Source: Ramlibacter sp. (lineage in GTDB: Bacteria > Pseudomonadota > Gammaproteobacteria > Burkholderiales > Burkholderiaceae). Taken from it: a DNA stretch of 7,367 nt. The stretch is taken from contig JACMQP010000049.1 of assembly GCA_014376915.1 (NCBI GenBank), positions 1 to 7,367 of the forward strand, in the 5' to 3' direction. The translations under genes and the position numbers were made by a program. The notes under the pieces were generated by a model. The model worked only from the letters and a program-made list of their open reading frames with translations, was not told where the DNA came from and ran no database searches. This document shows positions 1-7,346 of this stretch, in pieces (position 1 is the stretch's first letter; every line of letters begins with the position of its first letter).

Positions 1-989
1 AGCGCCAGCATCTCGATCTCCGGTTCTCGCAGGTGCTGGCCAACTACCTGCGGCTGATCAGGGCCCGCAAGACCCTCAACTGGTTCAGCACCTTCTTTGG
101 CCAGGCGGCGATCGTGTTCCCGTTCCTGGTGGCGGCGCCCCGGTATTTCAGCGGCGCCATCCAGCTCGGCCAGCTCATGCAGATCTCTTCGGCATTCGGC
201 ACTGTGCAGGATTCGCTGTCGTGGTTCGTCGACAACTACAGCTCGCTCGCCGCCTGGCGCGCCACCACCGACCGATTGACCAGTTTCGAGGACAGCCTGA
301 GCACCCAGTCAACGGCCCAGGGGCCCGCAATGTCCGGCGGCGCCGGCTCGCTGGCCACGCACGACCTGGACCTGTCGCTGCCGGACGGCACGCAACTGAT
401 GTCGCACCTGTCGCTGCGCGTCAACGCCGGCGACTCGGTCCTGATCAAAGGACCCTCCGGCAGCGGAAAGTCGACGCTGTTCCGCGCGGTCGGAGGCATC
501 TGGCCGTTCGGCAAGGGCAAGGTGGAACTGCCCGACGACGTGATGTGCATTCCTCAAAATCCGTACTTCCCTGACGGTCGCCTGCGCGATGCTGTGGCCT
601 ATCCAGAGCCGGCCGTGCACTACACCGATGATGCGCTGCGGCAGGCGCTTACCGATGCCCTGCTGCCGCAACTCAGGGGCCGGCTGGACGACGAGGATGC
701 CTGGAGCCAGAAGCTCTCTGGCGGTGAACGCCAGCGGCTGGCGATCGCCCGTGTGCTGCTGAAGAATCCGCGCTGGCTGCTGGCCGACGAGGCGACCAGC
801 GCACTGGACACCGCCGCTGAAGAGACGCTGTACCGGACGCTGCTGGAGCGGTTGCGGCTGGTGAACGGCGCGATCGTCTCGATCGGGCACCGGCCGGCGC
901 TGGAGGCGTTCCACCAGCGGCGCTGGGAGATCGAGCGAAATCCGGTGGCGGACGGTGCGCGCTTCCAGTTGCGGGAAACACGGCCCTAG
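1..989 (+). CDS. ABC exporter, SbmA/YddA-type fused permease-ATPase (3' part; start lies outside window)
   Basis: The frame is open from the window edge (first full codon at base 3), so about 328 C-terminal residues are seen. The first ~90 resemble the end of the membrane domain of YddA/SbmA-type transporters, with a 'VAAPRYF' stretch followed by 'LSWFVDNY'. The rest is a complete ATPase domain: Walker A GPSGSGKST (bases ~450-476), Q-loop in 'IPQNPYF', signature LSGGERQR (~714-737), Walker B 'WLLADEATSALD' (~774-809) with catalytic Glu, and the switch His in 'SIGHRP'. No nucleotide-site residue is missing, so the ATPase half looks functional. Family members are inner-membrane half-transporters expected to work as homodimers; the substrate cannot be told from sequence. 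The stop TAG (987-989) overlaps the stop of the converging transporter fragment, and no terminator is visible between them. The family is well supported; the exact subfamily is inference. Confidence 0.9.
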   Translation, partial: RQHLDLRFSQVLANYLRLIRARKTLNWFSTFFGQAAIVFPFLVAAPRYFSGAIQLGQLMQISSAFGTVQDSLSWFVDNYSSLAAWRATTDRLTSFEDSLSTQSTAQGPAMSGGAGSLATHDLDLSLPDGTQLMSHLSLRVNAGDSVLIKGPSGSGKSTLFRAVGGIWPFGKGKVELPDDVMCIPQNPYFPDGRLRDAVAYPEPAVHYTDDALRQALTDALLPQLRGRLDDEDAWSQKLSGGERQRLAIARVLLKNPRWLLADEATSALDTAAEETLYRTLLERLRLVNGAIVSIGHRPALEAFHQRRWEIERNPVADGARFQLRETRP

Positions 990-1273
990 AACTGGCCCCG
1001 AATTGTGTGCGGCCGGTACGCGGTGACACCGCTGCGCAGGACGAAGGGCAGCATCACCAGCAGGCCGAAGACATAGCGCAGGAACTGGGTCAGGAACGGC
1101 GACAGGGCCAGCGACAGTCCGCGCATCAGGGCGTTGAGCAGCACGAACAGCAGGCCCGAGGCGACAGCCCAGAGCAAGGCGCGGACCGAAGGATGGAGGC
1201 ATTCGAAGCGTCCGCGCGCGGCAGCCGCATAGCGCGATGCCCGATTCGAATGTTCCGTCGCCCCGACTGCCAT
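986..1273 (-). pseudogene. Truncated EamA/DMT-family transporter (N-terminal third only)
   Basis: This 95-codon frame begins at ATG 1273-1271 behind a good ribosome site (AAGGAAGG, about six bases upstream). After a polar N-terminus (~1-30), residues ~32-50 and ~60-80 form two hydrophobic helices, with 'LLWAVASGLLF' and 'FLRYVFGLLVMLPF'. These are typical of the first two of ten helices in EamA/DMT transporters, which are usually ~290-300 residues. The frame stops right after 'HTIRGQF', where I recall family members running on with a tryptophan-containing segment. Translating past the TAG gives GRVSRNWK, which is not transporter-like, and the DNA there is the 3' end of the ABC gene. The missing two thirds therefore look deleted, not just interrupted by a point nonsense change. 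It lies 56 bases after pcl on the same strand and was probably a third gene of the pyp-pcl transcript. A short two-helix protein could still be made, but transport function is unlikely. Confidence 0.72.
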
Positions 1274-1329
1274 GGCCGCCTTCCTTCACCACGGACTATA
1301 TCGGTGCGGTCCGCCGGTCCCCGGCGCTG

Positions 1330-2562
1330 CTACCCGACGGGCACGGCCCCGATCGCCCAGTCGGCCGCCTTCCCCGATTCGCTCACCGGCAGTCGGTCGC
1401 CGAACCGGATTGCCTTCGGGCGCTCGGGTGCCGCGAGCTGCGCGTCGATCCATCGGCGAAGTTCCGCGAGCATCACCGACTGGTCGGCGATGTGCTCCTT
1501 CGGCACCACGTATGCCTTGAGGCGCGTGCCCTCATCGGGCCGCATCAGCCGCACTGCCGCTTGGTCGACCATCGGATGGCGGCGCAGCACGGCCGCCACC
1601 CGCGACGGAAACACGTTGATTCCGCCCACCTGCACCGCGTCGTCGTGCCTAGCGCCGACGCGGAAAGAGTCGGGACCGATGCGCTCCAGCCGGTCCTGGC
1701 ACGCGACGTGCGCTCGCGTGCCGTCGGGAAGCTCACGCAACAGGCCAGCTGCGTCCCCGTCGGTCAAGCTCCAGTGCGAAAACAGGCGGTAGGGGTCGCG
1801 CCACGACGCGCGCCAGCCGATGCCCGCCGTTTCGGACGAGCCGTAGACGTGCACCAGCCGCGCGATGCCGGCCGCTTCGACGGCCTGGCTGACGGCGTCG
1901 GGACAAGGCGCGGTGGAGGTCACGCCGACGACATCCGGCGGCAGCTGCGGCACCGTGCGGGCCAGCGCAAGCCAGAACTCGGGGTGGCCCACCACCAGGT
2001 CACCGGGCTGCGCGTTTCGCGCCAGCCACGTCGGCGTACTGGCGCGCAGGTCGATCAGCTGGTCCGGCGCCACGCCGATCGCGCGTGGCAGCAGCACGTT
2101 GAACAGGAACCCGTAGATGTGGTGGCTGGCGACCGCCGACAGGACGCGCCGCCGGCCCGCGAACAGCGCGGCGTGCTCGCTGGTTTCCTGCAGCAGCGAG
2201 GCGAGCGGGTGGCTGCAGGACTTGGGCGCGCCGCTGCTGCCGGACGTGCGGAAGGTCAGGCGCGCGGAAAAACGGGCCAGTCCCGCTTCCGCGATGTCAA
2301 CCCATTCGCCCAGCGTCCCGCGCGCCAGCAGCATGTCTTCGATGCCGGATTCATGCAGGTGCAAGGCCTCGGCCAGCGCGCTCGCCAGTCCCATGCGCTC
2401 GAGCGAATCCACACCGAGGTCCTGGTCCAGCGCCAGTTCGTCCGGCCAGGGACGAGGCCTGGCGATGCCGGCACGGCGCTGGCAGCTCAGCTCATGGGCG
2501 ATCAGGTCGCCAACGAAGCGCCGCAGCAGCGGCCGCGGCTGCCACCATTGCGCCTGCGGCAT
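1330..2562 (-). CDS. pcl: 4-coumarate--CoA ligase, PYP-activation type, with N-terminal carrier-protein-like domain
   Basis: The product (410 aa) is an adenylate-forming enzyme expected to activate p-coumarate as AMP ester and thioester so it can be attached to the cysteine of photoactive yellow protein, encoded just upstream. Visible motifs: P-loop 'TSGSSGAPK' (106-114), A4-like 'SHHIYG' (146-151), A5 'YGSSET' (240-245), the Asp of 'CQDRL' (290), hinge/A8 'GARHDDAVQVGGINV' (303-317) and A10 Lys398 in 'SESGK'. Residues ~10-95 look like an acyl carrier protein: a helix, then 'LDQDLGVDSLERMGL' (45-59) with Ser53 in the phosphopantetheine position, then further helices. The P-loop comes near residue 106, instead of ~150-200, so the usual front of the adenylation domain is missing. 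The ATG at 2562 was chosen because it overlaps the pyp stop (TGATG) and gives a plausible N-terminus; upstream in-frame codons run antisense-like through pyp. No clear Shine-Dalgarno is visible, so translation probably depends on coupling to pyp. Identity rests on motifs plus the pyp neighbour. Confidence 0.9.
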   Translation of the reverse strand: MPQAQWWQPRPLLRRFVGDLIAHELSCQRRAGIARPRPWPDELALDQDLGVDSLERMGLASALAEALHLHESGIEDMLLARGTLGEWVDIAEAGLARFSARLTFRTSGSSGAPKSCSHPLASLLQETSEHAALFAGRRRVLSAVASHHIYGFLFNVLLPRAIGVAPDQLIDLRASTPTWLARNAQPGDLVVGHPEFWLALARTVPQLPPDVVGVTSTAPCPDAVSQAVEAAGIARLVHVYGSSETAGIGWRASWRDPYRLFSHWSLTDGDAAGLLRELPDGTRAHVACQDRLERIGPDSFRVGARHDDAVQVGGINVFPSRVAAVLRRHPMVDQAAVRLMRPDEGTRLKAYVVPKEHIADQSVMLAELRRWIDAQLAAPERPKAIRFGDRLPVSESGKAADWAIGAVPVG

Positions 2563-2951
2563 CACAGTCGCTTGACGAAGATCCAGAAGGTGTCGCCGCT
2601 GATGGCTCTTTTCATGTGGATCTTGACCTTGGTCGGTGCCATGTTGTAGTCGAACACGTACTCGAACATGGTGTTCAGCTCGCCGGTGGTCACTCCGGCG
2701 TCGAACACGCCCTTGAAGTTCGGCGCGTCCGTGCACGGAGCGACGTCGCGGAAAAAGTTCTTGCCGAGCACGCTGGCCGCACTGCGGCCGGTGATGCCAA
2801 CCTCGGCCGCGTTGTAGGTGAGGATCTTGCCGTCGGCGTCGAGCTGCACGGCGCCGAAAGCCAGCTTGTCGATCTCCACGTTCGACAGCTGACCGAGGAC
2901 ATTTTCGATGTCGTTCTTGCCGAAGGCGACGACGTTCAGATTTTCAAGCAT
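2562..2951 (-). CDS. pyp: Photoactive yellow protein (PYP), blue-light photoreceptor
   Basis: This 129-residue protein is a single PAS-domain cytoplasmic photosensor that binds p-coumaric acid by thioester to a cysteine and undergoes trans-cis photoisomerisation. It aligns without gaps, at an offset of four, to Halorhodospira halophila PYP (125 aa) as I recall it. The chromophore Cys69 is Cys73 in 'DVAPCTD'. Tyr42, Glu46, Thr50 and Arg52 are Tyr46, Glu50, Thr54 and Arg56 in '[11 protein letters not shown]'. Tyr94, Phe96, Tyr98 and Met100 are Tyr98, Phe100, Tyr102 and Met104. The C-terminal strand 'FWIFVKRL' is also typical. With the pocket intact, a functional yellow holoprotein is expected. 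The start ATG (2951-2949) has AGGA about seven bases upstream and yields a standard N-terminal cap, four residues longer than the reference. It is the first gene of an operon with its ligase and diverges from groES. Its output partner is not evident from the window. Confidence 0.97.
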   Translation of the reverse strand: MLENLNVVAFGKNDIENVLGQLSNVEIDKLAFGAVQLDADGKILTYNAAEVGITGRSAASVLGKNFFRDVAPCTDAPNFKGVFDAGVTTGELNTMFEYVFDYNMAPTKVKIHMKRAISGDTFWIFVKRL

Positions 2952-2989
2952 GGGGTTCCTGTCTCATTTAGTTACATTGTTGCCTCGCG

Positions 2990-3020
2990 ATTCTATCCAT
3001 GAACACTGAAGTCTTGTCAG
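2990..3020 (-). promoter_or_regulatory. Candidate pyp promoter (weak)
   Basis: On the minus strand, CTGACA (3020-3015) and TAGAAT (2995-2990) each differ by one base from the sigma70 boxes but are 19 bases apart, longer than optimal. Initiation would fall near 2983, leaving a leader of ~30 bases. The long spacer suggests a weak or activator-dependent promoter, or chance matches. No operator was recognised next to it. Confidence 0.3.
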
Positions 3021-3053
3021 ATCCCGGCGGCGACTTTTTCACGGAGTGGGGAG

Positions 3054-3081
3054 TTGAAGTCGGCGCAAAAGTGCTTATCAT
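3054..3081 (+). promoter_or_regulatory. groESL sigma70-type promoter
   Basis: TTGAAG (3054-3059) and TATCAT (3076-3081) are separated by 16 bases, matching the housekeeping boxes at 4/6 and 5/6. The -10 box runs directly into the CIRCE operator, so transcription would start inside it, the usual layout for HrcA-repressed chaperonin genes. I see no convincing sigma32 promoter, although GTTGAA (3053-3058) could serve as a poor heat-shock -35 box. Confidence 0.65.
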
Positions 3082-3107
3082 TAGCACTCGCCGGAGTTGA
3101 GTGCTAA
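3081..3107. promoter_or_regulatory. CIRCE operator (HrcA-binding site)
   Basis: TTAGCACTC (3081-3089), nine bases, then GAGTGCTAA (3099-3107) is an exact match to the CIRCE consensus inverted repeat. HrcA binds this element to repress groESL, and loses activity when chaperonin is occupied by unfolded protein. It overlaps the expected transcription start and would also form a hairpin in the groES leader RNA. hrcA itself is not in the window. Confidence 0.96.
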
Positions 3108-3129
3108 CAAGCCTCGCTCCCCTTTGCGA

Positions 3130-3141
3130 TTGAGCGCTAAC
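3130..3141 (+). promoter_or_regulatory. Near-copy of the right CIRCE half-site in the groES leader
   Basis: TTGAGCGCTAAC (3130-3141) repeats TTGAGTGCTAAC (3097-3108), the right arm of CIRCE with flanks, at 11 of 12 positions and in the same orientation. The offset is 33 bases, close to three helical turns. No matching left arm lies upstream at the CIRCE spacing. It may be an auxiliary HrcA contact, or a relic of a duplicated operator. Confidence 0.4.
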
Positions 3142-3188
3142 TTCCTTGGCGGCTCAACCTTCATCCAGTTTCAGTTCTAGGAGATGCA

Positions 3189-3485
3189 ATGAAACTTCGT
3201 CCTCTGCACGATCGCGTGATCGTCAAGCGTATTGACAGCGAAACCAAGACCGCTTCCGGCATCGTCATTCCCGACAACGCCGCCGAAAAGCCCGACCAGG
3301 GCGAAGTGCTGGCCGTCGGCCCGGGCAAAAGGAACGACAAGGGCGAAATCAGCGCCGTCGGCGTCAAGGTCGGCGACCGTGTCCTGTTCGGCAAGTACAG
3401 CGGCCAGACCGTCAAGGTCGATGGCGACGAACTGCTCGTCATGAAGGAAGAAGACCTCTTCGCAGTGGTTGAACTTTCGAAGTGA
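3189..3485 (+). CDS. groES: Co-chaperonin GroES
   Basis: This 98-residue protein forms the heptameric lid of the GroEL folding chamber in the cytoplasm. It begins with the classic '[14 protein letters not shown]' strand. The mobile loop (~17-33) carries the hydrophobic tripeptide IVI (25-27) that docks on GroEL apical domains, and the end 'EEDLFAVVE' is typical. Length fits the family (about 96-98 aa). The ATG is fixed by AGGAG (3179-3183) five bases upstream. It is the first gene of the groESL operon, controlled by the CIRCE site ~80-110 bases upstream, and groEL follows after 99 bases. Nothing in the protein looks unusual. Confidence 0.98.
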   Translation: MKLRPLHDRVIVKRIDSETKTASGIVIPDNAAEKPDQGEVLAVGPGKRNDKGEISAVGVKVGDRVLFGKYSGQTVKVDGDELLVMKEEDLFAVVELSK

Positions 3486-3496
3486 TCTTGCGGGAC

Positions 3497-3526
3497 TGAC
3501 CGGCCGGCGCGCGTAGCATCCGGTCG
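3497..3526 (+). other. Possible hairpin in the groES-groEL spacer
   Basis: GACCGG (3498-3503) pairs with CCGGTC (3520-3525), extended by one T-G pair, around a 16-base loop that is itself GC-rich. No T-run follows, so it is not an intrinsic terminator. It could be a processing or stability element that tunes the GroES to GroEL ratio, or chance pairing in GC-rich DNA. Confidence 0.3.
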
Positions 3527-3566
3527 CTCTGTCCCCAACCGATCAATCTTTAAACCGATTAACTGA

Positions 3567-5234
<1,668 letters not shown>

Positions 5235-5242
5235 GTCCCGGG

Positions 5243-5264
5243 TCACTGCACGCAGGTGCAGTGG
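5243..5264 (+). other. Hairpin just after groEL
   Basis: CACTGCA (5244-5250) and TGCAGTG (5257-5263) form a perfect 7-bp stem around a six-base loop, with an extra T-G pair outside. No T-run follows. It lies between the groEL stop and the terminator, so it could stabilise the 3' end of the mRNA. Confidence 0.45.
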
Positions 5265-5275
5265 ATCAGCCGAAG

Positions 5276-5306
5276 AAAAAAGGCCGCTTTCGAGCGGCCT
5301 TTTTAT
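5276..5306. terminator. Bidirectional intrinsic terminator of groESL and the DUF805 gene
   Basis: AGGCCGCT (5281-5288), loop TTCG, AGCGGCCT (5293-5300) make an 8-bp perfect stem, extended by A-T pairs from the flanking A-run (5276-5280) and T-run (5300-5304). A T-run follows the stem on both strands, so it can end groESL transcription on the plus strand and the converging DUF805 transcript on the minus strand. Confidence 0.95.
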
Positions 5307-5321
5307 TTTCACGCCGGGTGA

Positions 5322-5696
5322 TTACTGCTGGCCGGGAACAACGACAGGGACTATTGGCGCTGCCTCGGGCAGCGCACCGTACTTGTTTGCCTCGGGCTGG
5401 CCGGGTTGCGCCAGCAGGTAGATCATGACGGCCCAACCGATCAGCGGGATGAACCAGAGCAGCTGCAACCAGCCGGTCTTGCCGGTGTCGTGTAGGCGGC
5501 GCGCGCCGGCGGACAACGAAGGCACCAGCGTCGCCAGCGAAAAAATCATCCCGAGCACGGCCACCACGGCATTCAGGATCATGCTGACGATCAGCAGCAC
5601 CAGCATGAACCACCAGAATTCAGGACGCGCCGCCCTGCCGTTGAAATCCGCGTACTTGGTCAGGCAGGTCTTGACCGATTTTTGAATTTCTTCCAT
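5322..5696 (-). CDS. DUF805 family small inner-membrane protein
   Basis: This 124-residue membrane protein has no known biochemical role. The N-terminal part has the DUF805 pattern, with aromatic 'FNGRAARPEFWWF' (18-30). Hydrophobic segments follow at ~27-57 (probably two close helices) and ~76-96. Between them is the conserved loop 'SAGARRLHDTGKTGW' (62-76), a hallmark of the family. The tail (97-124) is polar and proline-rich. The frame stays open far upstream into pgi, but the ATG at 5696 is preferred: it begins the family-like sequence and has AGGAG (minus strand, 5710-5706) nine bases upstream. It lies 101 bases after pgi on the same strand. A TATCAT box (5741-5736) without a good -35 is the only promoter hint, so it may be read through from pgi. 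It ends at the shared bidirectional terminator. Confidence 0.88.
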   Translation of the reverse strand: MEEIQKSVKTCLTKYADFNGRAARPEFWWFMLVLLIVSMILNAVVAVLGMIFSLATLVPSLSAGARRLHDTGKTGWLQLLWFIPLIGWAVMIYLLAQPGQPEANKYGALPEAAPIVPVVVPGQQ

Positions 5697-5715
5697 TTGT
5701 TCTGACTCCTCATGT

Positions 5716-5730
5716 CGGGCAAATCGCCCG
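5716..5730 (-). other. Small hairpin before the DUF805 ribosome site
   Basis: CGGGC (5716-5720) and GCCCG (5726-5730) form a 5-bp stem with a five-base loop, ending five bases upstream of the Shine-Dalgarno. It lacks a T-run. It might shield or insulate the ribosome site, but short stems like this arise readily by chance. Confidence 0.25.
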
Positions 5731-5797
5731 CTCGCATGATATTCAGAAGCAGCCGTTGGCGATAGCCGGCAAACGCGCAGCTGCCCCCGGCGTGGCA

Positions 5798-7345
5798 CTA
5801 CCCGCCGCCGCGGGCCAGCCGGCGCAACAGGCCGGCGGTAGAGCCGTCCAGGCCGGCCGCGTCGCCGCTGGCCAGCCGTGGCGCGATGTCCGCCGCCAGC
5901 ACCTTGCCCAGTTCCACGCCCCACTGGTCAAAGCTGTTGATGCCCCACAGCGAGCCGCTGACGAACACGCGGTGCTCGTGCAGCGCCACCAGGGCGCCCA
6001 GGCTCTCCGGCGTCAACGCATCCAGCAACAGGAAAGTGCTGGGCCGGTTACCGGGGAAGTCGCGGTGGCCGCCGGGGTCCGCCCGGCCCTGCATCAGCGC
6101 CTGGGCCTGTGCCAGGGCGTTCGCGAGCAGCAGGTCATGGTGTTGCGCGAGATGATGCGAGGCGCGGCGCACCGCGATGAACTCCACCGGCACCACGTCC
6201 GTGCCCTGGTGCAGCATCTGGAAGTAGGCGTGCTGGCCGTTGGTGCCAGGCTCGCCCCACAGCACGGGAGACGTTTTGAAAGGCAGTGCCCCGCCCTGCA
6301 GGTCGACCCGCTTGCCGTTGCTTTCCATTTCCAGCTGTTGCAGGTAAGCCGGCAACCGGCGCAAGGCGCTGTGGTACGGCGCGATGCTGCGGCTGGTAAA
6401 GCCGAGGAAGTTGCGGTTCCACAGGTCCAGCAACCCGAGTCGCACGGGCAGGTTCTGCTCCAGCGCGGCGCCGGTGAAGTGCCGGTCCATCGTGTGGGCT
6501 CCCGCCAGCAGCTGCCGGAAGCCGTCGGCGCCGATGGCGATCGCGATCGGCAGGCCGATCGCCGACCACAGCGAGTAACGGCCGCCGACCCAGTCCCAGA
6601 AGCCGAACGTCGTTTCGATGCCGAACTGCTCCGCTTCGGCGACGTTGCTGGTCAACGCCGTGAAATGGCGCGCCAGGTCCTGCCCGCCCTGCGCCTCGAA
6701 CCAGGCCCGCGCCGATCTGGCATTGGTCATCGTCTCCAGCGTGGTGAAGGTCTTGGAGGCGACCAGGAACAGCGTGCTGCTCGGCCGCACCTGCGCAAGC
6801 ACAGCCGCCAGTTCATGGCCGTCCAGGTTCGATACGAAGTGCAGCCGCTTGCCCGCGAGCGCGAAGTCGTGCAGCGCCGTGACGGCCATCTGCGGACCCA
6901 GGTCGGACCCGCCGATGCCGATGTTCACCACATCGGTGATGGCCGCGTCGGCACGGACGCGCTCCGCATAGTCGAGCATCGCATCGAGCGTGGCATGCAC
7001 CTGCCGTGCGTCTGGGTCGGACGACGCGCCGCGCGGCATCCGCAGCAACCAGTGCTTCACGGCGCGCTGCTCAGTGCTGTTGATCGGCTCGCCGGCGAAC
7101 ATGGCGTCGCGATGGCCTTCAAGGCCGCATTCGCGCGCCAGCTGGAACAACAGCGCCTGCACCGGCCGGTCGATCAGGTGCTTCGACAGGTCGGCAAAAA
7201 CCTGGGGGGCCTGCTGGCTGAAGGTTTCGAAGCGGGTCGGGTCGCCGGTGAACGCCCCGGCCAGGTCGAAGCGATCGCAGCTGGCCGCCTGCTGCCGGAG
7301 CGCCTGCCAGGCCGGCGCCTGATCGCATCGCACCCGGACCTGCAT
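5798..7345 (-). CDS. pgi: Glucose-6-phosphate isomerase
   Basis: This 515-residue cytoplasmic enzyme interconverts glucose 6-phosphate and fructose 6-phosphate in glycolysis and gluconeogenesis. Both family signatures are present: 'DWVGGRYSLWSAIG' (251-264, with catalytic Arg256) and 'GSLWGINSFDQWGVELGK' (464-481, with Lys481). The phosphate-binding 'SKTFTTLETMTN' spans 197-208. Glu366 in 'WGEPGTNGQH' and His379 in 'MLHQGT' match the proton-transfer residues. 'NIGIGGSDLG' (141-150) is typical. It is ~35 residues shorter than the E. coli enzyme, mainly at the ends, with no core gap, so it should be active. The ATG at 7345 is one base after the stop of an upstream gene. AAGG inside that gene's last codons supplies the ribosome site nine bases upstream, so the two are probably translationally coupled. 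No clear terminator follows. Confidence 0.98.
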   Translation of the reverse strand: MQVRVRCDQAPAWQALRQQAASCDRFDLAGAFTGDPTRFETFSQQAPQVFADLSKHLIDRPVQALLFQLARECGLEGHRDAMFAGEPINSTEQRAVKHWLLRMPRGASSDPDARQVHATLDAMLDYAERVRADAAITDVVNIGIGGSDLGPQMAVTALHDFALAGKRLHFVSNLDGHELAAVLAQVRPSSTLFLVASKTFTTLETMTNARSARAWFEAQGGQDLARHFTALTSNVAEAEQFGIETTFGFWDWVGGRYSLWSAIGLPIAIAIGADGFRQLLAGAHTMDRHFTGAALEQNLPVRLGLLDLWNRNFLGFTSRSIAPYHSALRRLPAYLQQLEMESNGKRVDLQGGALPFKTSPVLWGEPGTNGQHAYFQMLHQGTDVVPVEFIAVRRASHHLAQHHDLLLANALAQAQALMQGRADPGGHRDFPGNRPSTFLLLDALTPESLGALVALHEHRVFVSGSLWGINSFDQWGVELGKVLAADIAPRLASGDAAGLDGSTAGLLRRLARGGG

Positions 7346-7346
7346 C

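Noticed and set aside
309..1292. Open frame of 327 codons on the minus strand spanning the transporter fragment and the ABC gene.
   Set aside because: Arg/Gln/Pro-rich with no domain; it overlaps the Walker motifs of the ABC gene and is out of frame with the transporter fragment.
1237..2649. Open frame of 470 codons on the plus strand, antisense to the ligase gene.
   Set aside because: Arg/Ala/Gln/His-rich shadow composition, no recognisable domain, while the opposite strand encodes clear adenylation motifs.
2563..2736. Longer N-terminus for the ligase starting at 2736, inside pyp.
   Set aside because: The extra 58 residues are the out-of-frame reading of pyp (Arg/His-rich). The ATG at 2562 overlapping the pyp stop is the natural start.
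3053..3081. A sigma32 heat-shock promoter for groESL.
   Set aside because: Only a poor -35-like GTTGAA is present, with no CCCAT-type -10 at suitable spacing. The sigma70-type boxes plus CIRCE explain the region better.
5697..5924. Longer N-terminus for the DUF805 protein starting at 5924, inside pgi.
   Set aside because: The extension is Arg/Gly-rich and overlaps pgi out of frame. The ATG at 5696 has a good ribosome site and begins the family-like sequence.
5798..5930. Chance that pgi ends in a frameshift, because of its Gly/Ala/Leu/Arg-rich tail.
   Set aside because: The catalytic region through Lys481 is intact and a variable, low-complexity C-terminus is normal for this family, so there is no sign of a break.
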